Positions 54,128 through 62,214 of a stretch of DNA of 64,000 nt are shown here, piece after piece; positions within the stretch are counted from its first letter, which is position 1, and every line of letters begins with the position of its first letter. This DNA is from Acinetobacter sp. TR3. Lineage in GTDB: Bacteria > Pseudomonadota > Gammaproteobacteria > Pseudomonadales > Moraxellaceae. The notes below the pieces were generated by a model. The model ran no database searches and was not told the origin of the DNA. It worked only from the letters and a program-made list of their open reading frames with translations. The position numbers and the translations under genes were made by a program. The stretch is from contig NZ_CP114264.1 of assembly GCF_027105055.1 (NCBI RefSeq), forward strand, positions 2,542,001 through 2,606,000, in the 5' to 3' direction.

Positions 54128-54643
54128 ATGTCAGATTCCGAAAATGCACGTTTGCTAAACAATGTAGCGAGTACAGGGACTGTTCTCGAAGTTGATGCTG
54201 CAAATAAAAAAATGCGTTTAGAGATAGGCGAAAATCAAACGGACTGGGTGAAAATTCCTGCGCTTGCTTGGGGTGCTCTGAAAATTTGGAGATGCCCATC
54301 TAAGGGCGAGCAGTTTGCCATTATTTCCGAGTCAGGAAATTTAGGAAATGCAGTTCCCATTATTGCAATTCCAACTGATTACGATGGCATATCTGGTACT
54401 GAAGATGAAATTATTGTGGACTTCCCTGCTGGTTCACTTTTGATTGATCAACAGACTGGGGAAGCAACATTCAAACTAAAAAAACTCACTTTCGATGTTG
54501 AAGAAGTTGAATTTACAGGCAAGGTACGTGCTCAGGATGAGATTAGCTCTGACAAGGATGTCAAAGCTGGCAGTATCAGTTTGAAAAATCACAAAACATC
54601 GGGAATTCGTAGTGGTAACGAAGTTAGTGGAGTACCACAATGA
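54128..54643 (+). CDS. Baseplate assembly protein V (P2 gpV family)
   Basis: The ATG at 54128 gives 171 residues (a TTG at 54122 would add two). The order is a helical start, an OB-fold (TGTVLEVDAANKKMRLEIG, then WRCPSKGEQFAIISESGNLG), and a beta-helical spike end (EFTGKVRAQDEISSDKDVKA). That is the layout of the gpV membrane-piercing spike. It lacks a Shine-Dalgarno: a T-rich run from the preceding hairpin occupies that place. Its stop overlaps gene W by four bases. Confidence 0.85.
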   Translation: MSDSENARLLNNVASTGTVLEVDAANKKMRLEIGENQTDWVKIPALAWGALKIWRCPSKGEQFAIISESGNLGNAVPIIAIPTDYDGISGTEDEIIVDFPAGSLLIDQQTGEATFKLKKLTFDVEEVEFTGKVRAQDEISSDKDVKAGSISLKNHKTSGIRSGNEVSGVPQ

Positions 54644-55005
54644 TAGGGATGTCACGCACGACAGGGCGCAGCATCGATGATGCTACGCCCTACCTTTTAC
54701 ACATCAGACAATCAATTCAAGACATTTTGACCACACTCGTCGGCACAAGGATTTGCAGACGAAATTACGGCTCAATCGTTCCAGACTTAATTGATCAGCC
54801 CTGTAATGAAGCAACAAAGGTTCGTTTGTTTAGTGCAACGGCTACAGCTTTGATTCGATTTGAACCAAGAGTAAAAATTTCTAAAATTCAAATTATAAAG
54901 TTTGAAGATGTGGGTATTTGGGAACTCGAACTCGTCGGCACAACAACATTTAATCAGCGTGTCATTAACTATGTTGATCGCTTTGAATTGAGAGCAGCTG
55001 CATGA
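54640..55005 (+). CDS. Baseplate wedge protein W (gpW/gp25 family)
   Basis: This 121-residue protein contains LLHIRQSIQDILTTLVGTRICRRNYGS, then VRLFSATATALIRFEPRVKI. These are the conserved gp25/gpW blocks, including the EPR motif (residues 74-76), used to join sheath and baseplate. GGAG precedes the ATG. It overlaps V and J by four bases each. Confidence 0.9.
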   Translation: MIGMSRTTGRSIDDATPYLLHIRQSIQDILTTLVGTRICRRNYGSIVPDLIDQPCNEATKVRLFSATATALIRFEPRVKISKIQIIKFEDVGIWELELVGTTTFNQRVINYVDRFELRAAA

Positions 55006-55901
55006 GCAATATTACTCGCGTCGATTTATCAAATTTGCCATACCCGAATGTATTGCAAGCTTTGGATTTTGAAGCCGAACTTGCGTTATGCAAAGCTGAC
55101 TTTTTAGAACGTTATCCAGCAATGGCTGAAACGATCAATCTTGAAAGTGAACCAGTGGTGAAGCTGCTTGAAACGTTCGCATATCGTATTTTACTGAAAA
55201 CACATGAAATTAATTCAAAAGCAAAAGCACTTACACTTGCTTATGCGGTTGGTTCTGATTTGGATCATTTGGCTGCTAATCGCGATGTCTATCGTCTACT
55301 TATACAGCCAGCAAATTCAAATGTTGTACCTCCCACCGAAGCTATTTATGAATCAGATGATGCGCTTCGTCGTCGTGTGCAATTAGCACCAGAACGAGCT
55401 GCTGCTGGATCAACAGGCGCATATCAATACTGGGCCCTTTCTGCGGATGGTGATGTAAGAGATATCAGCTTAATTACAAACAATGCTGGTCAAGTCGAAG
55501 TTTGGGTACAAAGTCATTCATCTGTAATTGCACCGCAAGCCTTGTTAAATCAAGTTGATGCTGCATTAGATCCAGAAACAAAACGACCAGCAACAGATGA
55601 AGTTTTAGTAAAAGCATCTGAGCCATTCGACTTCAGTATCAATGCGACACTCGTTTTATTTTCGGGTCCAGACTCTGCTGTTGTACTAGCTGAGTCAAAT
55701 AAGCAGCTCAATAAATATCTAGAGCAAGTCAGCTATAACGGCTTCGATGTGACACGCAGCGGAATTTATGGGGCACTACATCAAGCTGGTGTTCAACGAG
55801 TAATTTTAGACTCCCCTCTTCAGGATATTGTCATTCCAAATAGCCGTTATGGGCGTTGTGTAAGTCGAAATATCCAAGCAGCGGAGTTTAGAGATGTCTA
55901 G
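55002..55901 (+). CDS. Baseplate protein J (P2 gpJ family)
   Basis: This 299-residue protein contains LLETFAYRILLKTHEINSKA, then AYAVGSDLDHLAAN and RVQLAPERAAAGSTGAYQYW. That is the conserved core of gpJ, the wedge protein that with W forms the baseplate ring. Length is as in P2 (302). The start overlaps gene W (ATGA) and gene I starts 8 bases before its stop. Confidence 0.92.
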   Translation: MSNITRVDLSNLPYPNVLQALDFEAELALCKADFLERYPAMAETINLESEPVVKLLETFAYRILLKTHEINSKAKALTLAYAVGSDLDHLAANRDVYRLLIQPANSNVVPPTEAIYESDDALRRRVQLAPERAAAGSTGAYQYWALSADGDVRDISLITNNAGQVEVWVQSHSSVIAPQALLNQVDAALDPETKRPATDEVLVKASEPFDFSINATLVLFSGPDSAVVLAESNKQLNKYLEQVSYNGFDVTRSGIYGALHQAGVQRVILDSPLQDIVIPNSRYGRCVSRNIQAAEFRDV

Positions 55902-56418
55902 CTTACTGCCACCGAATTCGACCAAGCTTGAAAAAAGCCTTGAATACAGTTCTGCTCGAGTTGAAACATTAGCTGTTCCATTTATTGAGCTAAATCGCTT
56001 CAGCGATTGCCCAGAATCACATTTGCCGTGGCTTGCATGGGAACACAGAGTCGAGTATTGGCAGCCAAACTGGACAGAACAACAAAAGCGAAAAGCCATT
56101 CAAGATGCAAAGATTTTTAATGCGCAGCGTGGCACAAGAGCATCGTTAAAAGCATTAATCAATACTGTCATTTCTGATTATGAAATTGTTGCTTGGCATC
56201 AACAAACACCAAAAGGACAGCCATATACATTCGTCATTAATGTTTCTGAAACCACGATCATAAGTATCGATCAACTTGCCCAGCTCCATACAGCAGTCGA
56301 CTCAACTAAGTCGCAGCGCGATCTTTATGGTGTCAATGCAAATGTAAAAACAACAGGCAATTTCATCATCGCTGGTGCAGTTATAACTGGCGAACAAGTT
56401 TTATTAACAAGTCAATAA
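55894..56418 (+). CDS. Tail protein I (P2 gpI family)
   Basis: This 174-residue protein begins MSSLLPPNSTKLEKSLEYSS and contains LPWLAWEHRVEYWQPNWTE and NAQRGTRASLKALI, the standard gpI blocks. It links the wedge to the tail fibre. GGAG lies 7 bases before the ATG. It is followed by an unusual extra gene before the fibre gene. Confidence 0.9.
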   Translation: MSSLLPPNSTKLEKSLEYSSARVETLAVPFIELNRFSDCPESHLPWLAWEHRVEYWQPNWTEQQKRKAIQDAKIFNAQRGTRASLKALINTVISDYEIVAWHQQTPKGQPYTFVINVSETTIISIDQLAQLHTAVDSTKSQRDLYGVNANVKTTGNFIIAGAVITGEQVLLTSQ

Positions 56419-56436
56419 TTAATAAGGAATATTAAT

Positions 56437-57408
56437 ATGACAGCAATGCAATCTCTAATTGATCAATTTGCAAATACTGAAGAAAAAATTGTTCAAATTG
56501 GATCATTTCAACCGCACACACTTGTGTGTGTACATCACAATCCAACGGATCTCGTTCTAAGCAATGAACATGATCATACGATCGCATCTGCAACAGTTGT
56601 ATTACTCAATGATGGGCTTGAGCGAAGTGGTCTGAAGTTCAAACCAAATATTAGTAATATTTCACAAGAACATAATTCATTAAAATTGATTCTTGCTTCA
56701 ACGATTAATCAAAGTATTTCTATTGAATACTCAAATTACCCAGCGAAGTTGGTGAATCTTGAAGCCAATAAACCAGTGATCATGAATATTGGTTCGATTT
56801 TTGGTATTCCAATGCTTGAGAGTACTACTAATTTTTTTGATTTAGCCGTTGATGGTAATCAACCAAGTAACGGCTGGACACTGACAAATGCAACGCTCAA
56901 CGATGGCGTACTCACTTACACAGGCGGTTTGATTGAACAGCCAAACCAAACCCCTGTTGAATCCATTCCATCACTATTTGTATCTCGTACATTAAATATC
57001 GGTGAAACAGTTTCGATCGACATTAATCTGGCTTTAGTTGGTTTAACTCGACTTATGCTTTGTGCTGACTATGGTCAACGAGTCGGAAGTTGGAGTGACG
57101 ATAGTGCAACTATTTTTCATTTTCAAAATAATGATAGCGTTATTTTATTTAGTGGTCGCTCATTAGGTGCTCAAACTAGTATCACAACTTTAGGTACAGG
57201 CTATACAGCTTCAATCACCAAAGTTTCTGCATCTGTCGTCAATTTAAGCATTATCAAAGAAGGTCAAATCGTATTAACACAAGATGCTGATTTTTCTAGT
57301 TATGGTTATGAAGGTCAATTTTCGCGGATTTGGCTTGAAATTGCCTTTGCTGATACAACGACCCAATTCAATGCTCAATTAGATGTTAAAGCACAAGGTA
57401 TGCAATAA
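56437..57408 (+). CDS. Prophage structural protein of unknown family, inserted between I and fibre genes
   Basis: This 323-residue protein has no recognised family. The first 125 residues are strand-rich (HTLVCVHHNPTDLVLSNEHD, IASATVVLLNDGLERSG). The second part (about 130-320) alternates strands with Gly/Thr/Asn turns (NGWTLTNATLNDGVLTYTGG, SLFVSRTLNIGETVSIDIN), resembling a concanavalin-like jelly roll. P2 has no gene at this place. Being adjacent to the fibre gene, starting with AAGGA spacing and ending directly at the next ATG, it is probably a receptor-binding or baseplate decoration protein. Confidence 0.6.
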   Translation: MTAMQSLIDQFANTEEKIVQIGSFQPHTLVCVHHNPTDLVLSNEHDHTIASATVVLLNDGLERSGLKFKPNISNISQEHNSLKLILASTINQSISIEYSNYPAKLVNLEANKPVIMNIGSIFGIPMLESTTNFFDLAVDGNQPSNGWTLTNATLNDGVLTYTGGLIEQPNQTPVESIPSLFVSRTLNIGETVSIDINLALVGLTRLMLCADYGQRVGSWSDDSATIFHFQNNDSVILFSGRSLGAQTSITTLGTGYTASITKVSASVVNLSIIKEGQIVLTQDADFSSYGYEGQFSRIWLEIAFADTTTQFNAQLDVKAQGMQ

Positions 57409-58941
57409 ATGGCAGCCGTATATTATGTAACACCTACAGATTACGGCTTATCGCTCATCGCTGAAGCCCATGCGACTGAAAGCATTACGCTTTCAGGTTT
57501 CGTCATGGGCGATGCCAATGGCTCACCTTATGACCCTATTTCAAACAAAAGCCGAACAGCTCTAATTAACCAGCGAGCAGCAGTAGCTATTCAAAGTGTT
57601 CAAAGAGTCGGTACTAAAGTTGAAGTACGTGTGCTTGTTGGCAATAACGTTGGTGGTTTTAATGTTCATGAAATTGGTTTAACTGACTCAACAGGCAAGC
57701 TTGTCTATATTGGAAATTATCATGGTGGTTATAAACCACAATTAGCTGAAGGAGCAGCTGGTGAGATTCAGTACATTATTGTTATTCAACCAGACCAGGG
57801 CAGCCAAGTTTTAGTTCAAGCAATAAATCCAGTATCGGCTAGTCAGAGCTGGGTACTTGAGCAAATCACACTACATACCTCAGCAGCAGATCCACATCCG
57901 CAATATGCAACTGATATCGTGCTTGATGAATCTATAAATTATTTATTGGGTTTACTCTTACAGCATGCAACTGCTGCCAACCCACATCCTCAATACCTTT
58001 TAGCATCAACTTTTGGCGTAGACCTCCCCATGTCAGCCAGTGCAAACACGGCTATTGATGATAAAAATTGTGTTTTTGGTTGGAATGGTGAATCAGGCGC
58101 CAACTCGATGTTTAACAAAAGCATACGTTGGTGGAACGTGCATGACGAAACGGCAACCTTTAAACCCTTTAGAGCTTATGGATATTTCCTCCTAGCAATT
58201 TATTGTCAACCTGAGGGTGATGGTTATTTAGAGTTACGCATCTTCGATAAAAATGACGTAATGATCGCTGAGACTTTGATTTGGGAACGTCATGACACTA
58301 GTTTCGCTGAATATGTAAAACACATTTTTTATTTGCGTAAAGGAGACTATGCACAAGTCCGCATTCACGGTAAACCGTGGAATGATAGTTATGCCGAATA
58401 TCGTGGTTCAGTTTATGTTGATGATCGTGTGAAAACCTTTAGCCCTGTCGGATATCAGTCTTCTGTTAATGCAGCCAATTCATCAGAGAATGGTTCTGTC
58501 TCAACAGAAACACCAATTGATTATTCTACTTTCCCAGCTTCTGAGTGGTCATACTTAAATGGTGACACCGCGCTTTATATCGCACTCAACTCGGATACAA
58601 CCTTTGCTACACCTGAAAATCACGTCCCACATTACCATCGTGCTTTGTTTGCTGATCATCCTAACACTGAGCTTTGGATTGCGATTGAAGTCGGTAAACA
58701 GACGATTGAAACGCCAAGTGATTATGTGGTTTCAACGTCTTCAGTCGTGCGAGGTGATATTGATGCGACAGGCAATATCGTTACTCAAATTCCTTTCTCG
58801 ATGCGAACCATCGAAGCAGCGAGTAACGAAACCATTATTTATCAAGTCGCTTACTATTTATCGGCAGTAACCAAAACGCATGGCTCTCCGTTTCCCGCTG
58901 GAAGCATCGATGGCATACACAAAATTTATGTTAAGCGATAA
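57409..58941 (+). CDS. Tail fibre protein (P2 gpH-like)
   Basis: This 510-residue protein has an N-terminal virion-attachment domain typical of gpH-type fibres (YYVTPTDYGLSLIAEA, then GFVMGDANGSPYDP and FNVHEIGLTD). Two tail-fibre repeats ending PHPQY follow (near 165 and 197). The C-terminal region (215-510) is a Trp/Tyr-rich receptor-binding part with no family I know. It is shorter than P2 gpH (669) and no fibre-assembly chaperone (gpG) follows, so folding may be autonomous. Confidence 0.82.
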   Translation: MAAVYYVTPTDYGLSLIAEAHATESITLSGFVMGDANGSPYDPISNKSRTALINQRAAVAIQSVQRVGTKVEVRVLVGNNVGGFNVHEIGLTDSTGKLVYIGNYHGGYKPQLAEGAAGEIQYIIVIQPDQGSQVLVQAINPVSASQSWVLEQITLHTSAADPHPQYATDIVLDESINYLLGLLLQHATAANPHPQYLLASTFGVDLPMSASANTAIDDKNCVFGWNGESGANSMFNKSIRWWNVHDETATFKPFRAYGYFLLAIYCQPEGDGYLELRIFDKNDVMIAETLIWERHDTSFAEYVKHIFYLRKGDYAQVRIHGKPWNDSYAEYRGSVYVDDRVKTFSPVGYQSSVNAANSSENGSVSTETPIDYSTFPASEWSYLNGDTALYIALNSDTTFATPENHVPHYHRALFADHPNTELWIAIEVGKQTIETPSDYVVSTSSVVRGDIDATGNIVTQIPFSMRTIEAASNETIIYQVAYYLSAVTKTHGSPFPAGSIDGIHKIYVKR

Positions 58942-58970
58942 TTTTTAACTGTTAGTTCAAAGGATTGAAT

Positions 58971-59600
58971 ATGACATTTCATCACGGTGTAACAGGAAAT
59001 GAACCAAGTTCAGGACTTGTATATGTAAAAGAGACTGCGACTGCAGTCATCGGTTTAGTCGCATTTGCAGATGATGCAGATCCAGACTTTTTCCCAGCGA
59101 ATACACCAGTTCGTCTCGGTAATATGAATGCTGGAATTGCAAAAGCTGGATATGAGGGGAATTTACGTCGAACTCTTGAGACTTTTCAAGCGATCGTCAA
59201 TACAACTGTTGTCGTTGTTCGTATTCCAGATCCATTCACAATTGATGGCGATGAAATCTCATTAGATGATAGTAAAGTTATTGGCAGCACACTGCCTTCA
59301 GGTCAACGTACAGGCATTCAAGCACTTTTAACAGCGAAGTCTATTCTTGGCATTACGCCAAAAATTAACATTGCTCCAGATGTCGAAACGCCAGATGTAG
59401 TTCAAGCATTAATTTCAGTGAATAAAAAGTTGCGTGGCTTTAGCTATGTAACCCCACGTGATGCAAATGGAAACATTCTTGCAACGAAGGAAGCAGCTGT
59501 AGCTTATCGTGACTCTTTGGGTGAACGTGAATTAATGATTCTTTACCCTGAACTAATTAGTGGCAATGTATTGCTTGGAGTTGAAGACTCGGGGGAGTAA
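58971..59600 (+). CDS. Tail sheath protein, N-terminal half (split gpFI)
   Basis: The ATG at 58971 (AAAGGA 6 bases upstream) gives 209 residues. The sequence matches the first half of P2 gpFI (396 residues): FHHGVTGNEPSSG, TAVIGLVAFADDAD, VVVRIPDPF, and the central block KKLRGFSYVTPRD, ending at GERELMILYPEL. P2 continues here without a break. In this gene 14 further residues follow and the frame stops at TAA 59598-59600, within a GC-rich hairpin. The other half of the sheath is encoded 1076 bases further on. The half contains most of the outer domains and the N-terminal linking arm. Confidence 0.85.
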   Translation: MTFHHGVTGNEPSSGLVYVKETATAVIGLVAFADDADPDFFPANTPVRLGNMNAGIAKAGYEGNLRRTLETFQAIVNTTVVVVRIPDPFTIDGDEISLDDSKVIGSTLPSGQRTGIQALLTAKSILGITPKINIAPDVETPDVVQALISVNKKLRGFSYVTPRDANGNILATKEAAVAYRDSLGERELMILYPELISGNVLLGVEDSGE

Positions 59601-59630
59601 TTCCCCCCATGGCTATAAGCTGTGAGGGGG
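59591..59630 (+). promoter_or_regulatory. G5 / C6 / G5 mutually exclusive hairpins at the sheath-LamG junction
   Basis: G run one (59591-59595, GGGGGA) can pair with the C run (59603-59608) around the stop codon of the first sheath half; the same C run can instead pair with G run two (59626-59630), spanning the ATG at 59609. Only one pairing can form at a time. G run two is also the best Shine-Dalgarno for the ATG at 59642. Confidence 0.5.
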
Positions 59631-60649
59631 CAACAAACGTAATGAATTTTAGTTACATCGCAGGTAACTGGAACATTTTTGTTGATGATATGGAGATACC
59701 TGTAGCGACTGGGAGTATTGGTCCTGCTTTAAGTCAAGTTTTGACCCAATACGGCAGCAAGCTAACTGGTGACTATGATGGGGTCATGACTATTCAGAAT
59801 ATTGATAATATTCCTCATCGAATAAAATTGGTTCCTGTTTCTGCTACAAGTTTTACTGCAAATACTGAAGAGAACCCAACATTCCTAGAACATAATGATG
59901 GAAGCTTAACATTCTGTTTAGCTTCAATTGATCAGGATCTATATACACCAGCAGTTCTTGCATTAAATCCTGTCGCTTATTACTTGATGGATGAAACTGA
60001 AGGTTCAGTTCTTAATGATTCTTCAGGTTCAGTTCTTAATGGAGAGATTCAAAAAACATCATTAATCAACTATCGAGGCGACATTTTAAGAAAAGGTTCA
60101 AAAGGTGGATTAGGTTTTAATCTAAGTTCAGCATCAGGAACAGCTCAATGCTATGTAAGTGATACAGTTGCAGGCGATACCTTTCGAAAATTAGCTGGTA
60201 ATGGTAAGTCTTGTACAATCGCATTTTGGTGTAAACCAATAAGTGCAAAGCAATATAACTGGCTAGTTACATACGTATTAAACTCAACAATGGGTTACAA
60301 CAACTTTAGATTGATCGCGTACGGAAATGACCCACTACTAGCGCACTCACCAGAAAGTGAGAATCAAACTTTTTCCGAAAATTTTGGACAAATGGTTGGA
60401 AAATCTAATTTTATTGTTTGGCGGAAAAATGCTGATGAAAACACATACTCGCTAACAGTTAATGGTGTGGTGAATACAGTTCATGGTGAATCATCGCCAG
60501 AACAAGTTGGTGAAGGTTTCTTTTTCCCAATGTCAAATGACTATAGCAGCTATGGATTGCGTGGTTATATGTCTGATATGTCAGTTTTCGACTATGCACT
60601 AACAGATGCACAAATCGCTAACTTGTACTCAAATGGAATGATCATTTAG
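59609..60649 (+). CDS. LamG-like lectin-domain protein inserted within the sheath gene
   Basis: This ORF of 346 residues runs from ATG 59609, or 335 from ATG 59642, which has GAGGGGG upstream. Residues about 12-110 form a small beta domain of unknown family (IPVATGSIGPALSQVL, VMTIQNIDNIPHRIKLVPVS). From about 115 to the end is a typical LamG/concanavalin A-like fold: ALNPVAYYLMDETEGSVLND, SCTIAFWCKP, SLTVNGVVNT and the closing SDMSVFDYALTDAQIANLY. Such domains bind carbohydrates in phage fibres and other surface proteins. It sits between the two halves of the tail sheath, in the frame of the second half but separated from it by TAG and TAA. Confidence 0.8.
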   Translation: MAISCEGATNVMNFSYIAGNWNIFVDDMEIPVATGSIGPALSQVLTQYGSKLTGDYDGVMTIQNIDNIPHRIKLVPVSATSFTANTEENPTFLEHNDGSLTFCLASIDQDLYTPAVLALNPVAYYLMDETEGSVLNDSSGSVLNGEIQKTSLINYRGDILRKGSKGGLGFNLSSASGTAQCYVSDTVAGDTFRKLAGNGKSCTIAFWCKPISAKQYNWLVTYVLNSTMGYNNFRLIAYGNDPLLAHSPESENQTFSENFGQMVGKSNFIVWRKNADENTYSLTVNGVVNTVHGESSPEQVGEGFFFPMSNDYSSYGLRGYMSDMSVFDYALTDAQIANLYSNGMII

Positions 60650-60676
60650 ATCTAATTAGTAACAAGGAGAAGGCTT

Positions 60677-61321
60677 ATGCCTGAAGTTACACCAAAGCCA
60701 ATTTATGGAGATGGCATCCTAAATGCTGCTGCTGTAGCAGCTGCAACCCGTGCCCATCTTGATAAAACAATCGGTTGGCATAAATCAATTTCAAACGTTG
60801 TTCTTATCGGCCCAACTGGTATTAGCCAAGTTGTCACATGGGATTTAGAAGATCCAGATACAGATGCTGGATATCTAAATAGTCATGAAATCACGACGAT
60901 GATCCAACATAACGGTATCCGCTTCTGGGGCAACCGTACTCCTTCAGCAGACCCAAATTTTGCTTTTGAAGTTTTCGTTCGTACAGCTCAAGTGATTAAA
61001 GATAGCATCATCGAAGCATGCTTCCCTTTTATTGATCAAGTGCTTACACCATTTTTGGCAAAAGACATCATCGATTCAATCGATGCATTCTTACGTCGAC
61101 TCTCAACAGGTAAAGAACGTCGTTTAATGGGCGGATCTGTTTGGTTCGATCCATCATTAAACCCTACTGAAAGTTTAATGAACGGAATGCTGTGCATTGA
61201 CTATGACTACACGCCGATTCCACCTTTGGAGAACTTAAAATTGAATCAACGTATTACAGGCCGTTTTATGATTGATTTCAGTAAATTAATCACTGGTTCG
61301 GGCATTGAGGAGGCTGCATAA
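60677..61321 (+). CDS. Tail sheath protein, C-terminal half (split gpFI)
   Basis: This 214-residue ORF has its own strong AAGGAG 7 bases before the ATG. It matches the second half of P2 gpFI from ARALGLRAKID-QEQGWHKTLSNV onward: AHLDKTIGWHKSISNV, TGISQVVTWDLEDPDTDAGY, GIRFWGNRT, VRTAQVIKDSI and IDYDYTPIPPLENLKL, ending like intact sheaths. Almost no sheath sequence is missing between the halves (209 + 214 residues against 396 in P2). It contains the conserved core domain that contacts the tube. Its stop is followed directly by the tube start. Confidence 0.87.
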   Translation: MPEVTPKPIYGDGILNAAAVAAATRAHLDKTIGWHKSISNVVLIGPTGISQVVTWDLEDPDTDAGYLNSHEITTMIQHNGIRFWGNRTPSADPNFAFEVFVRTAQVIKDSIIEACFPFIDQVLTPFLAKDIIDSIDAFLRRLSTGKERRLMGGSVWFDPSLNPTESLMNGMLCIDYDYTPIPPLENLKLNQRITGRFMIDFSKLITGSGIEEAA

Positions 61322-61828
61322 ATGCTACCACGTACGCTTTATAACTTTAACGTCTTTACAAATTCAGTATCTTGGGCTGGTATTGCTTCAGAAGTAACAC
61401 TGCCAAAAATTACAAAGAAAACTGAAGACCACCGTGCTGCTGGCATGATCGGTGATGTTGCCTTAACACTAGGCTATGAAAAAATGGAATGTGAAATCAC
61501 ATACGCTGGTTTCGATCCACTTCAGTATAGCCAACTGGGGATTTGTGGTGCTTCAGATCTGCCGATTCGATTTGTTGGTATCTACGAACGACAAGATACG
61601 TGCACAAAACAAAATGTAGAGATTTACATGCGAGGAAATGCGCATGAGTTTGATCCAGGCAATACCAAAAATGGCGAAAAAACTGAACATAAAATTAAAT
61701 ATGGAGTCAGCTATTATCGTCTCGAAGTCGATGGTCAAGTTACTTGTGAACTCGATTTCATCAATGGCATTGAACGATTTGGCGATAATGACTTAGGTCA
61801 ACAACTCAAAAACTTACTTGGCTTGTAA
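61322..61828 (+). CDS. Major tail tube protein (P2 gpFII family)
   Basis: This 168-residue protein begins MLPRTLYNFNVFTNSVSWAG, and has LGYEKMECEITYAGFDPLQ and the closing VTCELDFINGIERFGDNDL, the standard gpFII sequence. It polymerises into the inner tail tube within the sheath. GGAGG lies 8 bases before the ATG, inside the end of the sheath ORF. An intrinsic terminator starts at its last codons. Confidence 0.93.
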   Translation: MLPRTLYNFNVFTNSVSWAGIASEVTLPKITKKTEDHRAAGMIGDVALTLGYEKMECEITYAGFDPLQYSQLGICGASDLPIRFVGIYERQDTCTKQNVEIYMRGNAHEFDPGNTKNGEKTEHKIKYGVSYYRLEVDGQVTCELDFINGIERFGDNDLGQQLKNLLGL

Positions 61829-61858
61829 TCACAAGCCAACTTTTACTTTATTTTTTTT
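61818..61858 (+). terminator. Terminator directly after the tail tube gene
   Basis: TTGGCTTGT (61818-61826) pairs exactly with ACAAGCCAA (61831-61839) around AATC, followed by TTTTACTTTA and an eight-T run. It includes the tube stop codon and precedes gene E, on the same strand. Confidence 0.85.
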
Positions 61859-61872
61859 CTAAGGATAGAAAA

Positions 61873-62214
61873 ATGGAAAAGACAAAAACTCAAATCGAAA
61901 ACGCACGAGCGATCGAAAACCCAAATCATCGTTCAGTAACACTAGATCAACCGATTGACCGTGCTGGCACAATCATCACATCTGTTTCAATCATTAAACC
62001 GCTATCTGGAACGCTGCGAGGTCTAAGCCTTCAATCTGTATTGCAATGGGATGTGGACACTCTATTTAAACTTTTACCACGTATCACCCACCCATCACTA
62101 AATGAAACCGAGCTTAACAATCTCGAAGTGTCTGACTTAACAGCACTCACACTGGAAGTGACAAATTTTTTGCTGAGTGCAAAACAAAAATCCCAACTTC
62201 CGTCGACGATGTAA
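61873..62214 (+). CDS. Tail assembly chaperone E (P2 gpE family)
   Basis: This 113-residue product of the zero frame contains HRSVTLDQPIDRAGTIITSV, then LRGLSLQSVLQWDVDTLFKL, LPRITHPSLNE and LEVTNFLLSAKQK. In P2 the E product and its frameshift extension E+E' are chaperones for the tape measure protein. AAGGA lies 7 bases before the ATG. The gene follows the terminator behind the tube gene. The slippery site lies at 62166-62172. Confidence 0.85.
   Translation: MEKTKTQIENARAIENPNHRSVTLDQPIDRAGTIITSVSIIKPLSGTLRGLSLQSVLQWDVDTLFKLLPRITHPSLNETELNNLEVSDLTALTLEVTNFLLSAKQKSQLPSTM

Noticed and set aside
58941..58971. A third copy of the dyad element before the sheath operon (P2 PF promoter)
   Set aside because: The 30-base gap contains only the sheath ribosome-binding site; no dyad like copies A and B was found.
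59601..60676. Group I or II intron interrupting the sheath gene
   Set aside because: No intron core or homing endonuclease is recognised, both downstream ORFs have their own starts, and joining at the repeated CTAATTAGT leaves the halves out of frame.
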